A DNA stretch of 49,011 nucleotides from Streptosporangiaceae bacterium. Lineage in GTDB: Bacteria; Actinomycetota; Actinomycetes; Streptosporangiales; Streptosporangiaceae. The position numbers and the translations under genes are program-made. The first letter of the stretch is position 1. Every line of letters begins with the position of its first letter. The notes under the pieces were generated by a model. The model saw only the letters and a list, made by a program, of their open reading frames with translations, searched no databases and was not told the origin of the DNA. Below are positions 22,495-31,005 of this stretch, piece by piece. The stretch covers positions 1 through 49,011 of the forward strand of contig JAFARZ010000264.1 in assembly GCA_019245115.1 (NCBI GenBank). Direction: 5' to 3'.

Positions 22495-22794
22495 TCATTC
22501 GAGGTCGAAGGCGGCGCAGATGGCGGCTGTCAGCGCTTTCTCCTGCGCTGGCAGCAGGTACCCGATCCGCTCGCCGATGGCCGTCTTCGGAATCGTGACT
22601 ATATTGTCGCAGTTCACCACCGAATCATGGTCGAGGCCGTTGGCTTGCCCGACCGGGATCTCGACGGACAGGCCGCGCGCCGTAGACGTAACTGGCGCGA
22701 CGGTTATCTGCGTTCGCTCCGGGACGACCAGCTCCCGGGTAAGTACCAGAACCGGGCGTGCCTTGTCCAGGTGCGCGATGTGGATCGGCCTCAC
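22495..22794 (-). CDS. MazF/PemK-like endoribonuclease toxin
   Basis: 99 residues. MRPIHIAHLDKARPVLVLTRE, VAPVTSTARGLSVEIPV and VVNCDNIVTIPKTAIGERIGYL follow the PemK/MazF fold: a beta strand with PVLVL, a conserved V-x-P-x-T block carrying the catalytic Thr/Ser, and the VxCDNIxTI strand. Such toxins cut mRNA at short motifs when free of antitoxin. Its ATG overlaps the stop of the upstream antitoxin gene by 4 bases (22791-22794), so translation is coupled. Slightly short at the N-terminus (typical ~105-115), but all core blocks are present. Confidence 0.88.
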   Translation of the reverse strand: MRPIHIAHLDKARPVLVLTRELVVPERTQITVAPVTSTARGLSVEIPVGQANGLDHDSVVNCDNIVTIPKTAIGERIGYLLPAQEKALTAAICAAFDLE

Positions 22795-23027
22795 TGATCC
22801 AGGTCCACAGGATGCCCCGAGAGGTATCGCACGAGATCAACCATGTCACTGTCCTCGCCCGATCCGGCGTAAATGGCGGCATCCCGGACGGCCATTTCGT
22901 GACGACGCTCCCGCTCGAGTGCCCGCATAATGACCGTCGCCCGGCTGGACCCGCGGCCCGTCTCTACAAGATGATCGACGAACTTCACCATGTCATCGGG
23001 TAGCCGCACGGCGATCTGTGTGCTCAT
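22791..23027 (-). CDS. Ribbon-helix-helix antitoxin partner of the MazF-like toxin
   Basis: 78 residues. The N-terminus MSTQIAVRLPDDMVKFVDHL followed by GRGSSRATVIMRALERERR is a clear ribbon-helix-helix DNA-binding unit; the acidic tail (YAGSGEDSDMVDLVRYL) would wrap the toxin. TATGGTACC and GGTATGA direct elements just upstream of the start (23025-23045) are probable self-binding sites. Same two-gene order as other RHH-MazF pairs. The upstream gap 23028-23283 shows nothing else. Confidence 0.85.
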   Translation of the reverse strand: MSTQIAVRLPDDMVKFVDHLVETGRGSSRATVIMRALERERRHEMAVRDAAIYAGSGEDSDMVDLVRYLSGHPVDLDQ

Positions 23028-23283
23028 ACCAACACGGTACCATAATGGGATGCGATCTGGTCGAGGCGCCCGGAGGCGGCAGGACGTTGGTGATCAGATC
23101 CGGGCCGGGGCTTCACGCCGGTCAGAGGCCTTTCCTTCTCCCTGGTCGGCCGCGTGACGAGCGTCGGCCTTGCGTGACCTCGCATGTCAGCGGCTGCACG
23201 AGTTCCGCGCCACATCGACGGCTACTCGGCGACGTGCTTGACGGACATGGCGGCAAGACCCTTGTCTGCTGCAAGGTACTCAT

Positions 23284-26184
23284 ATGATCGGCCGAGAACC
23301 AGAACGTGAGCGGCTCGGGCAACTGCTGGCCGGACTGACGGCCGGATCCGCGAGCTTCGCCGAGGTTACCGGCGACCCGGGCATCGGCAAGACGAGCCTG
23401 CTTGCCGACCTCGGCACACGCGCCCAGGCGAGCGGCCGGCTCGCGCTTTCCGGCCGCGCGGCGGAGTTCGGCCAGGAACAGCCGTTCGGCGTCATGATCG
23501 ACGCTCTAGACGGTTATCTCGCTGGATTGCCCGCCGGCTTCCTGGCCCGTCTGCGCGCCGGCGGCACCCGGGTCGACCTGCTCGCACCCGTGTTCCCGGC
23601 GCTGGGTGCGCTGACCGATCCCGCAGCGGGCCCGGGGCTGGTGAGCGGGGAACGTTATCAGCTCTACCGGGCGGTGCGTGAGCTGCTCACCGCGCTGGCT
23701 ACTCCTCAGGGTCTGGTGCTGCTCCTGGATGACCTGCACTGGAGCAGCGAGCCCACCACCGAGATGATCGCCTACCTGGTGCGGCATCCGCCGCGCGCGC
23801 CCGTGCTCGTCGTGCTGGCCTACCGGCCACGGCAAGCTAGCGTGCAGCTGGTCCGCGCGCTGGCCGCCGACCGCTACGGCACGGCGATAAGCCGTATCCT
23901 GCTTGGCCCCCTCAGCCGCCGCAACGCGGACCTGCTCCTCGGCGAGTCCATCGGCCCAGCCCGGCGCAGCGCCTTGTACGACGCCAGCGGAGGAAATCCG
24001 TTCTACCTGCTCGCGCTGGCCCGTCTGGATCACGGCCAGCGTGGCAGCCCGCTGGGCGACGCCCCCGCGGACGTCGCCGAACTCCCGGCACAGGTACAAC
24101 AGGCCGTTCTGGCCGAATTCGCCGCACTGAGCGCGCCCGCGCGACTGGCCCTGCAGGCAGCGGCGGTAGCGGGAGATCCGTTCCTGCCCGAGCGTGTCGC
24201 CGAGATCGCGCGGCTTACTGAGCGGGACGTGCTGCGGGCCATCGACGAGGCGGTCGCGCATGACCTGGCCCGTCCCGGTGACACGCCGCGCCGGTTCGGG
24301 TTCCGCCACCCGCTGGTGCGCCATGTCGTCTACCAGTCGATCGGCCCTGGCTGGCGGCTCGCCGCGCATCGCCGCGCCGTCGCGGCGCTGGAACGGGCCG
24401 ACGCCCCGCCAATGGCGCGGGCCCCGCATGTCGAGCAGGTGGCCCAGGCGGATGACGACGCCGCGATCCAGACGCTGCTCGACGCGGCGCGGGACGCGGA
24501 GGGACGAGCGCCCGCGGCGGCGGCACGCTGGCTCCAGGCAGTGCTGCGGCTGCACGACGACGGCGGTCACGCGCCGCCGAGGCTTGAGCTGCTGTGGCAG
24601 CTCGCGCGGGCCCAGGGAACCGCCGGACAGCTACGGGAAAGCCGCGACAGCCTGCGCGAATTGCTCATGCTGCTGCCGCCTGACCTGCCCGCTGCGCGGG
24701 CCCGCGCGGTGACGTTCTGCGCCCGGCTGGAGCGGCTGCTCGGCCGCCACGCCGACGCCAGGGCGCTGCTCCTCGGTGAGCTGGACCGGCTTCCGGATCA
24801 GGATTCGGCAGAGCGGGCCGAACTCCAGCTCGAACTCGCGTCCGGCAGCATGATGCGCGGGGAGTTCGCGGCCAACAGCGTATGGGCGCGCCGGGCACTC
24901 CAGGGCGCCCGTGAGCACGGCAACCAGCCGGTGTACGCCTCGGCGCTCGCCTTCCTCGCCATGGCCGACTTCAGCGCCCAGGACCAGGCCCGGACGGCGG
25001 CGGTGCTCGACGAGGCGGCCGCGGTCGTCGACGCCGCACCGGGCATTGAGGTAGTGCGGTACCTGGATGCCCTGATGTGGCTGGCCTGGAGCGAGCTCAA
25101 CTTCGAGCGCTATCACGCCGCCGTGGACCACCTTGACCGGGCGCTGACTGCGGTCCGCGGCGCGGGCCAGGCCGCCATGCTCCCCCTGCTGCTGTCCTGC
25201 CGCAGCGACGCGCTGTGGTGGCTGGGGCGCCTGCCGGAGGCCGCCGCCTGCTGCGAGGACGCGGTCGACGCGGCCCTGTTTTCCGGCAGCGACGAGCTCT
25301 ACACGGTCGCGCTCGCCGCCCAGGCTTGGATCGCCACCTGGACCGGCGACCTGGACCTGGCGCTGCGGGCCAGCGACGAGGCGGTCGCGGTGGCCGGCCC
25401 GCTCGGCCAGTGGTTTCCCACCCTGGCCGGGATCACCCGCGCCCTGCCCCGCCTGCTCACCGGCGACGCGGCCGGGTGCGTCGACCTGATCGTTGGCTCA
25501 GCCGGCGGCCCTGGGCTCGAGGCGCTGGATCCCTGGCAGCGGGTTTCCTGGTTCGAGGTCCTGGTGCGGGCCGAACTGGCCCGAGGGAACATCGCGCAGG
25601 CCGCGACCTGGGCAGACCGGGCCGAGGAAGCGGCCGCTGGGCTTGGCCTCCCCTGCCGTTCCGGCGTCGCCATGCTGGCTCGCGCGCAAGTGCTGGCCTG
25701 CTCCGACCCGTCGGCGGCAGCGCGGCTGGCGTTGGCGGCCGCCGCGGCGTTCGATCGGGCCGGGTCCCCCATCCACACCGGACGTGCCCAGCTGATTGCC
25801 GGTGCCACCCTCTCGGACCCGGTGCTGGCCCGGGCCGAACTCCGCCGCGCCCAGGCGTGCTTCGCCGCCTGCGGCGCACCACTCATGCACCGCCGCGCCG
25901 TCCGTGAGCAGCGGCGGCTGGCGGCCCGGGTGCCGCGCGGTGACCGCGACCGCCTCGGGATCGGCCTGTCCGCCCTGACCCCGCGTGAGCTGGAGGTAGC
26001 CGGCCTGGTCCGCGAAGGCCGCGGAAATCGCGAGATCGCGCAGCACCTGCGGGTGAGCGTCAAGACCGTGGAAAAGCATCTGTCCAGCATCTTCAGCAAG
26101 ATCGGCGTTTCCTCGCGGGCAGCGGTGGCCGCCGCTCTCGCCGAGGCGAAGGCAGAGGCGACGACGGAGCTGGACGGGCGCTGA
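23284..26184 (+). CDS. LAL-family LuxR regulator with AAA ATPase
   Basis: 966 residues. The N-terminus MIGREPERERLGQLLAGL leads into an AAA_16/STAND ATPase with P-loop GDPGIGKTS (30-38), Walker B GLVLLLDDLHWSSEPT and the LRRxNxDLLL/SGGNPFYL blocks. The middle ~450 residues are helical TPR-like repeats. Residues ~905-960 are a LuxR DNA-binding domain: LTPRELEVAGLVREGRGNREIAQHLRVSVKTVEKHLSSIFSKIG. Large ATP-binding LuxR (MalT-like) proteins activate transcription in response to a ligand, often in specialised metabolism. AAGG stands 7 bases before the ATG. The gene is followed on the same strand by a secreted nuclease after 115 bp, a possible target. Confidence 0.93.
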   Translation: MIGREPERERLGQLLAGLTAGSASFAEVTGDPGIGKTSLLADLGTRAQASGRLALSGRAAEFGQEQPFGVMIDALDGYLAGLPAGFLARLRAGGTRVDLLAPVFPALGALTDPAAGPGLVSGERYQLYRAVRELLTALATPQGLVLLLDDLHWSSEPTTEMIAYLVRHPPRAPVLVVLAYRPRQASVQLVRALAADRYGTAISRILLGPLSRRNADLLLGESIGPARRSALYDASGGNPFYLLALARLDHGQRGSPLGDAPADVAELPAQVQQAVLAEFAALSAPARLALQAAAVAGDPFLPERVAEIARLTERDVLRAIDEAVAHDLARPGDTPRRFGFRHPLVRHVVYQSIGPGWRLAAHRRAVAALERADAPPMARAPHVEQVAQADDDAAIQTLLDAARDAEGRAPAAAARWLQAVLRLHDDGGHAPPRLELLWQLARAQGTAGQLRESRDSLRELLMLLPPDLPAARARAVTFCARLERLLGRHADARALLLGELDRLPDQDSAERAELQLELASGSMMRGEFAANSVWARRALQGAREHGNQPVYASALAFLAMADFSAQDQARTAAVLDEAAAVVDAAPGIEVVRYLDALMWLAWSELNFERYHAAVDHLDRALTAVRGAGQAAMLPLLLSCRSDALWWLGRLPEAAACCEDAVDAALFSGSDELYTVALAAQAWIATWTGDLDLALRASDEAVAVAGPLGQWFPTLAGITRALPRLLTGDAAGCVDLIVGSAGGPGLEALDPWQRVSWFEVLVRAELARGNIAQAATWADRAEEAAAGLGLPCRSGVAMLARAQVLACSDPSAAARLALAAAAAFDRAGSPIHTGRAQLIAGATLSDPVLARAELRRAQACFAACGAPLMHRRAVREQRRLAARVPRGDRDRLGIGLSALTPRELEVAGLVREGRGNREIAQHLRVSVKTVEKHLSSIFSKIGVSSRAAVAAALAEAKAEATTELDGR

Positions 26185-26299
26185 CCACCTCCGCTCGGGC
26201 CGTCCGGTCTGGGGGTTTTCACTCATGCTCGCTGTGGGTGGCTGTGGTCCGATGTGGCTATCCGAGCGACCTCCCCCACCCGCCCGAAAGGAAAATCCC

Positions 26300-27499
26300 A
26301 TGAGACGTCCGACGCGGCTGGCCAGAACGGCAGTGGTAGTCACCGCCTGCTGCGGATTGCTCATCGCGGCCGGTGCCGCCACGCCGGCCGTCGCCACACC
26401 GGCGGCAGCCCAGCCGTTGGCCACCGGTCGCGGCCCGGTGATCCCTGACACCTGCGCTCAGCTGCGGACCCAGGCACCACAACTGGCGAGCCAGGCCCGC
26501 GCACGGCGACTCGTCGGCCAAGGGCAGCTCACGGTGTCCTGCGTCCAGCCCGCGGCCGTCGGCACCCGGACGGCACGGAACGCCACGAGCCAGAGTCCCG
26601 TCTGCGGCTTCGAGCAGTGGTATTACGATCGATTCGACATGTGTGCCATCGTCGCGGGCGAATATTATCTCTACACGCTCGATCCGGAGACCGGCGAGAT
26701 GGTCGAAACGGGTGATCTGACCTTCGAGATCACCCATGACATAGCGCTGAGCGCCGTGACTAGCACATTCGCCGAGAGCGACGAATTCCTCGTGACCAGC
26801 GCCGCGGGCGACGCTGACTCGGGTACGACTATCGCTTTGTCCGTGTCGTGCGGCGGGAGCTGCAGGGCTACCAATCATTTCGAGCCCAGCCCGGTGGAAG
26901 ACGGCTCGAACCTCACGGGCAGCGTGTCATATTCCGACAGCACGACCACCGTCGATTCCACGTCGAGCAGCTACACCTGGGTATTCCATAACCCGATCGC
27001 GACCAACGGGCCGGTCTCCTTCAGCTTCGGCTCGCTGACCTATCGCTGTGATGACGAGGTCGCCGCCTACCCTGGCTGTGTGGTGCCCGCCTACACGCCG
27101 ACCCTCACCACGATGACGCTCCTTCCCGCGATTGACGCGAACATCGCGAGCATCCAGGCCGCGGGGCCGCACCACTATGGCAACCCCAGCTATTCTCCGG
27201 CGTACCCGCTGCACCGCACCACCGACCCGACGATCCAGAACGCCAACAACAGCACCGCCTGCCCGCCCAGCCGTAAGCCACGGCCGGGCGGCAGCTACCC
27301 CTATGTCGGTCCGGCGCCCGGAAGCTGCGACGAATACCCCTTCGCGACAACGCTGGAGGGCGCTTCGCGGACTCAGAAGCCCGACTGGGGCACGGCCATA
27401 GTCCCGCCCAGTGAGCAGTCCGCCCAGGGCGGATACATCAGCTCGTTCTATCAGGCCAACCGGATACTGGATGGCGACGCTTTCTGGGTCGCTGTCTAG
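26300..27499 (+). CDS. Secreted protein with C-terminal NucA/NucB-type DNase domain
   Basis: 399 residues. A signal peptide (RLARTAVVVTACCGLLIAAGA to VATPAAAQ) is followed by a ~300-residue Thr/Ser-rich beta region with no family I recognise. The last ~75 residues match NucA/NucB nucleases: ACPPSRKPRPGGSYP, SCDEYPFATTLEGASRTQK, VPPSEQSAQGGYISSFYQANRILDGDAFWV; the CDEYPFA-T block holds the Asp/Glu expected at the active site. In Bacillus these are sporulation-associated or DNA-processing secreted DNases. Start 26300 is chosen because AAAGGA lies upstream and the signal peptide begins there; the frame from 26225 adds 25 unlikely residues. The stop shares CTAG bases with the converging frameshifted gene. 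Confidence 0.8.
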   Translation: MRRPTRLARTAVVVTACCGLLIAAGAATPAVATPAAAQPLATGRGPVIPDTCAQLRTQAPQLASQARARRLVGQGQLTVSCVQPAAVGTRTARNATSQSPVCGFEQWYYDRFDMCAIVAGEYYLYTLDPETGEMVETGDLTFEITHDIALSAVTSTFAESDEFLVTSAAGDADSGTTIALSVSCGGSCRATNHFEPSPVEDGSNLTGSVSYSDSTTTVDSTSSSYTWVFHNPIATNGPVSFSFGSLTYRCDDEVAAYPGCVVPAYTPTLTTMTLLPAIDANIASIQAAGPHHYGNPSYSPAYPLHRTTDPTIQNANNSTACPPSRKPRPGGSYPYVGPAPGSCDEYPFATTLEGASRTQKPDWGTAIVPPSEQSAQGGYISSFYQANRILDGDAFWVAV

Positions 27500-27916
27500 A
27501 CAAAGTTACGAGTCCTGAAGATGCCGAGGCCGTCGCTGGCCAGAGTGTTCGGCACCTCGGGCACGGACAAGGTCGCCGGGGTGGGCTGGGCGCCGTGCGC
27601 GTCCGCCGCCCCGGTGCTCGACGGGGTGCTGACCTGAGCCGGGTGCGATCGAACAGCCGACCTGAGCGTACTGGCAGGTCGCGTTGACCGTGCCGGCCCC
27701 GCCGTCCCGGGTGAACCAGTACCGGACCGTTACCTGGTAGAGGCTGATCGGCGGCCCCTGGGCGGCGCCGCACCCGCCTGCGATGACCAGCTCCCGCAGA
27801 TAACCACACCACGCCGGACCCGGCACACGCGTCGCCGACCCAGACACGAGAAAGCTAACCGAACAGACCCCGGCGAGCACGCGCAGACCGCCGGTTACCG
27901 GCGTGCCGGTACGCAA
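27496..27916 (-). pseudogene. Small secreted protein gene with frameshift near 27650
   Basis: The minus-strand frame from 27916 gives a signal-like N-terminus (GGLRVLAGVCSVSFLVSGSA) and ISLYQVTVRYWFTRDGGAGT then VNATCQYAQVGCSIAPG. After a shift near 27650 another frame continues naturally: AQVSTPSSTGAADAHGAQPT, PATLSVPEVPNTLASDGLGI and FRTRNFV, ending with TAG at 27496-27498. The unshifted frame stops at 27506 after an Arg/Gly-rich tail. A one-base lesion or sequencing error therefore separates the two halves of a ~138-residue exported protein. Family unknown. Confidence 0.5.
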
Positions 27917-28010
27917 GGCACGCTCCTGAGGAGCCAGACGTGGCCGAATGAGCGGATATTTCGAGTGGCTCGCGGCCCCAGGCTGGCCTCAGCGCGGCCC
28001 CACACAAGAT

Positions 28011-28046
28011 CAAAAATAAAGACCTGGAGTCGTGAAACCCCAGGTC
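28011..28046 (-). terminator. Intrinsic terminator of the tRNA-Lys locus
   Basis: GACCTGG (28021-28027) and CCAGGTC (28040-28046) form a stem; read on the minus strand it is followed by TTTATTTTTG. It is 6 bp past the tRNA 3' end, the place of a native tRNA terminator. Confidence 0.75.
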
Positions 28047-28052
28047 AGACCG

Positions 28053-28108
28053 GGTGCGCCGCCAGGGACTCGAACCCCGAACCCGCGGATTAAGAGTCCG
28101 CTGCTCTG
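28053..28108 (-). pseudogene. 3' part of tRNA-Lys(CTT), probable attachment-site remnant
   Basis: Read on the minus strand: D-stem 3' strand AGAGC, a complete anticodon arm (GCGGACTCTTAATCCGC, anticodon CTT), T-arm with GGTTCGAGTCC and acceptor strand GCGGCGC-ACC. The expected 5' acceptor strand, D-stem 5' strand and D-loop are missing; sequence upstream of 28108 does not pair. A 3' tRNA piece followed by its own terminator is the classic footprint left at one end of an element integrated at a tRNA 3' end. On that reading the host side is to the left and the element (or its remnant) to the right. No intact tRNA-Lys or integrase gene is seen in the window. Confidence 0.75.
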
Positions 28109-28534
28109 GGGCACACCAAAGAGAACTCGCGACACACTGATGTCATGACATGCGGAGCTGTACCGCAACCCGGCGAAGGGGAGTGGCGTGAGTACCGGGT
28201 CCTGCCGGCCCGTGCCGCGACATCCGAGCAAACATGGAGCAAACAAGCCCGGTGCAGGTCTAGACCAATAGGTCTAGACCTATGGGGACGATGTTGCCGT
28301 TCGCCTTCGCGACACTTCAAGCTGGCCGGAAGTGACGGATACGATGCGTAATCTCCGCAGGCAGAGCCTGCAGGGTTCCAAAACTCAGCCATGTCTCTGG
28401 CCTGCGGCGTTACGTCTGGTCTGCGGCCTGCAGCCCTACAGCCCTGGCGCAGGTTTGGCATCGCGCGGCCCGCGAATGCCGTGAGGCGCGGCATCCGGTG
28501 TGACTACGGAATGACCCATTGGTATGATTGAGGT
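28109..28534. other. Gap between tRNA remnant and VapBC
   Basis: No convincing gene in about 425 bases. It contains two GGTCTAGACC palindromes (28257-28280) and, next to the antitoxin start, a direct repeat of GGTATGA. Sequence next to the tRNA piece could be the internal end of an integrated element, but no integrase C-terminus is recognisable. Confidence 0.4.
28257..28280. promoter_or_regulatory. Two 10-bp palindromes GGTCTAGACC, 14 bp apart
   Basis: GGTCTAGACC occurs at 28257-28266 and 28271-28280 separated by AATA. Two identical palindromes this close suggest a double operator; the nearest gene is the antitoxin gene 255 bp downstream. CTAG-rich sites are rare in GC-rich DNA, which makes chance pairing less likely. 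Confidence 0.4.
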
Positions 28535-28538
28535 ATGA
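28521..28538 (+). promoter_or_regulatory. GGTATGA direct repeat overlapping antitoxin start
   Basis: GGTATGA at 28521-28527 and 28532-28538, the second including the ATG (28535). An 11-bp phased direct repeat is a fitting site for autoregulation by an RHH antitoxin. No ribosome site is present, so the mRNA may be leaderless. Confidence 0.35.
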
Positions 28539-28810
28539 CCAAGAAGATCGGCATCTCGCTGAAGGACGAACTGTACGAATGGGCGTCCCGTGAGGTGGAG
28601 GAGGGCAGGGCGGAATCGGTGTCGGCGCTGATCGCCGAGGGCCTGGCGGTTCTGGAGGCTAGGTCCCGGCTGGAGGCTCTGGTCGCGGATCTGCGCGCGG
28701 AGGCTGGTGAACCTGACGAGCAGGCGAAGGTGCGCCTTGAGGAGGCTCTCCGCAGTGCCGACAAAGCCTACCGCAGGCACCTGGCGGCCAGGGCAGCGGA
28801 CGCCGCGTGA
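28535..28810 (+). CDS. Ribbon-helix-helix antitoxin (VapB/ParD-like)
   Basis: 91 residues. MTKKIGISLKDELYEWASRE then GRAESVSALIAEGLAVLEA is a ribbon-helix-helix DNA-binding domain; the remaining ~45 residues form a charged helix (EALVADLRAEAGEPDEQAKV) that should bind the toxin. Its stop overlaps the GTG start of the PIN toxin by 4 bases. It likely represses its own promoter through the GGTATGA repeats at the start. Confidence 0.85.
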   Translation: MTKKIGISLKDELYEWASREVEEGRAESVSALIAEGLAVLEARSRLEALVADLRAEAGEPDEQAKVRLEEALRSADKAYRRHLAARAADAA

Positions 28811-29199
28811 GAGGCTTCGTATTCGACGCCGGGGCGTTCATTGCCCTGGAACGGAGGTCCGCGTTCATGATCGGCATCTTGAACGAGGCCCTGCACGGAA
28901 CGATCGAGGTTGTCCTGCCGCGCACGGTGATCGCTCAAGTGTGGCGCGAAACGGCGCGGCAAGCTAACGTCGGCCGCCTGGTGGGTGCGGGGCTGCGACG
29001 GGGCAGTCCGGTGGTTATCGACGAGCTTACGGCTGAGCGGGCTAGGCAGATCGGCGTCACGATCGGCCAGGTGTCCCATCCGGACATCGTCGATGTGCAT
29101 GTGGCGCTGGCTGCCGCCGAACGCGGGCACGCCGTGCTCACCTCAGACGACGCGGACATCGCCAAGGTCAACCGGGATCTGATACTGGTTCACGTGTAA
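28807..29199 (+). CDS. PIN-domain toxin (VapC-like)
   Basis: 130 residues. The PIN core is complete: RGFVFDAGAFIALERR with the first Asp (residue 7), VVLPRTVIAQVWRE with a conserved Glu, HPDIVDVHVALAAAERG and AVLTSDDADIAKV with the last acidic pair. PIN toxins are metal-dependent RNases that typically cut tRNA or rRNA. GTG start 28807 overlaps the antitoxin stop. Sits 700 bp from the tRNA remnant, a common cargo position in integrated elements. Confidence 0.88.
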   Translation: MRGFVFDAGAFIALERRSAFMIGILNEALHGTIEVVLPRTVIAQVWRETARQANVGRLVGAGLRRGSPVVIDELTAERARQIGVTIGQVSHPDIVDVHVALAAAERGHAVLTSDDADIAKVNRDLILVHV

Positions 29200-29580
29200 C
29201 GCCTGCAGGTGTCGCCAACCTTGGCGCAGACCGTGAGCCGGGCTGCGGCGTTGCAGGTCAAAGGCCGTAGGCAATTTTGGCAGTTCGGCACCTACAGGCT
29301 CGGCGGCACCCCCACGAGTACCGGCATGCCCCACCGGCGGAAGTGCTAATGACGAGGCGTCATCGAGGATTCACTTGCGTTCACCGTCCGCCCTTCCCCA
29401 GCCTGTGGTCGTCCCCGGGTGGAACGGGAGCCCTTGGGTCTTTCCCCAGGCTTCGCACCCTGCAGTTACCCAGCGCACACCGGGGCGGGACGGTCCTTGC
29501 GCACTGGACCGGGAGCTACGTCACCGACATCAGCCGGTCTCCCTTCGACGAGCGCCACTCATCACATGCGACCTCCCGAC
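29200..29580. other. Gap between VapC and IS630 remnant
   Basis: About 380 bases without a gene I can support; frames are short and overlap. The stretch from about 29360 to 29580 has no assignable product and may be non-coding mobile-element sequence. Confidence 0.35.
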
Positions 29581-29655
29581 GAGATCTTCTTCTCGATCAT
29601 CCAGAACAAGGTCATCTCCCCGGACGACTTCCCCAGCGCGGAGAAGCTATCCGCC

Positions 29656-29661
<6 letters not shown>
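29581..29661 (+). pseudogene. IS630-family transposase C-terminal fragment
   Basis: EIFFSIIQNKVISPDDFPSA then EKLSAL-stop. This is the conserved C-terminal block of IS630/Tc1-like transposases (form: VE-x-FFSI-x-QRK-x-x-x-PDDF-x-S-L-x-x-L). Homology starts at 29581 and is interrupted at 29656, where the left inverted repeat of the next IS begins; the stop codon itself is IS sequence. Confidence 0.6.
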
Positions 29662-30827
<1,166 letters not shown>

Positions 30828-31005
30828 CCACCTGGGCTGTACAAGAAACGGTGCCGGTAGGTTGCTGGATACGCCGACTTTGCAACACCTTTTATAACGG
30901 TCACGGGGCGGGCGCCACGTTCATCTAGCTTCCGCAGGTGACCATTTCGAGAATCGTTCGATTACAACATGGAGATCGCCCCGGGAATCAGGTCAGATCG
31001 TTGGT

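Noticed and set aside
28053..28108. Functional tRNA-Lys gene
   Set aside because: The 5' acceptor strand and D-arm cannot be formed from the upstream sequence.
29360..29580. Possible group II intron or other mobile RNA sequence
   Set aside because: It resembles non-coding mobile sequence in general look only; no domain V hairpin or reverse transcriptase could be identified.
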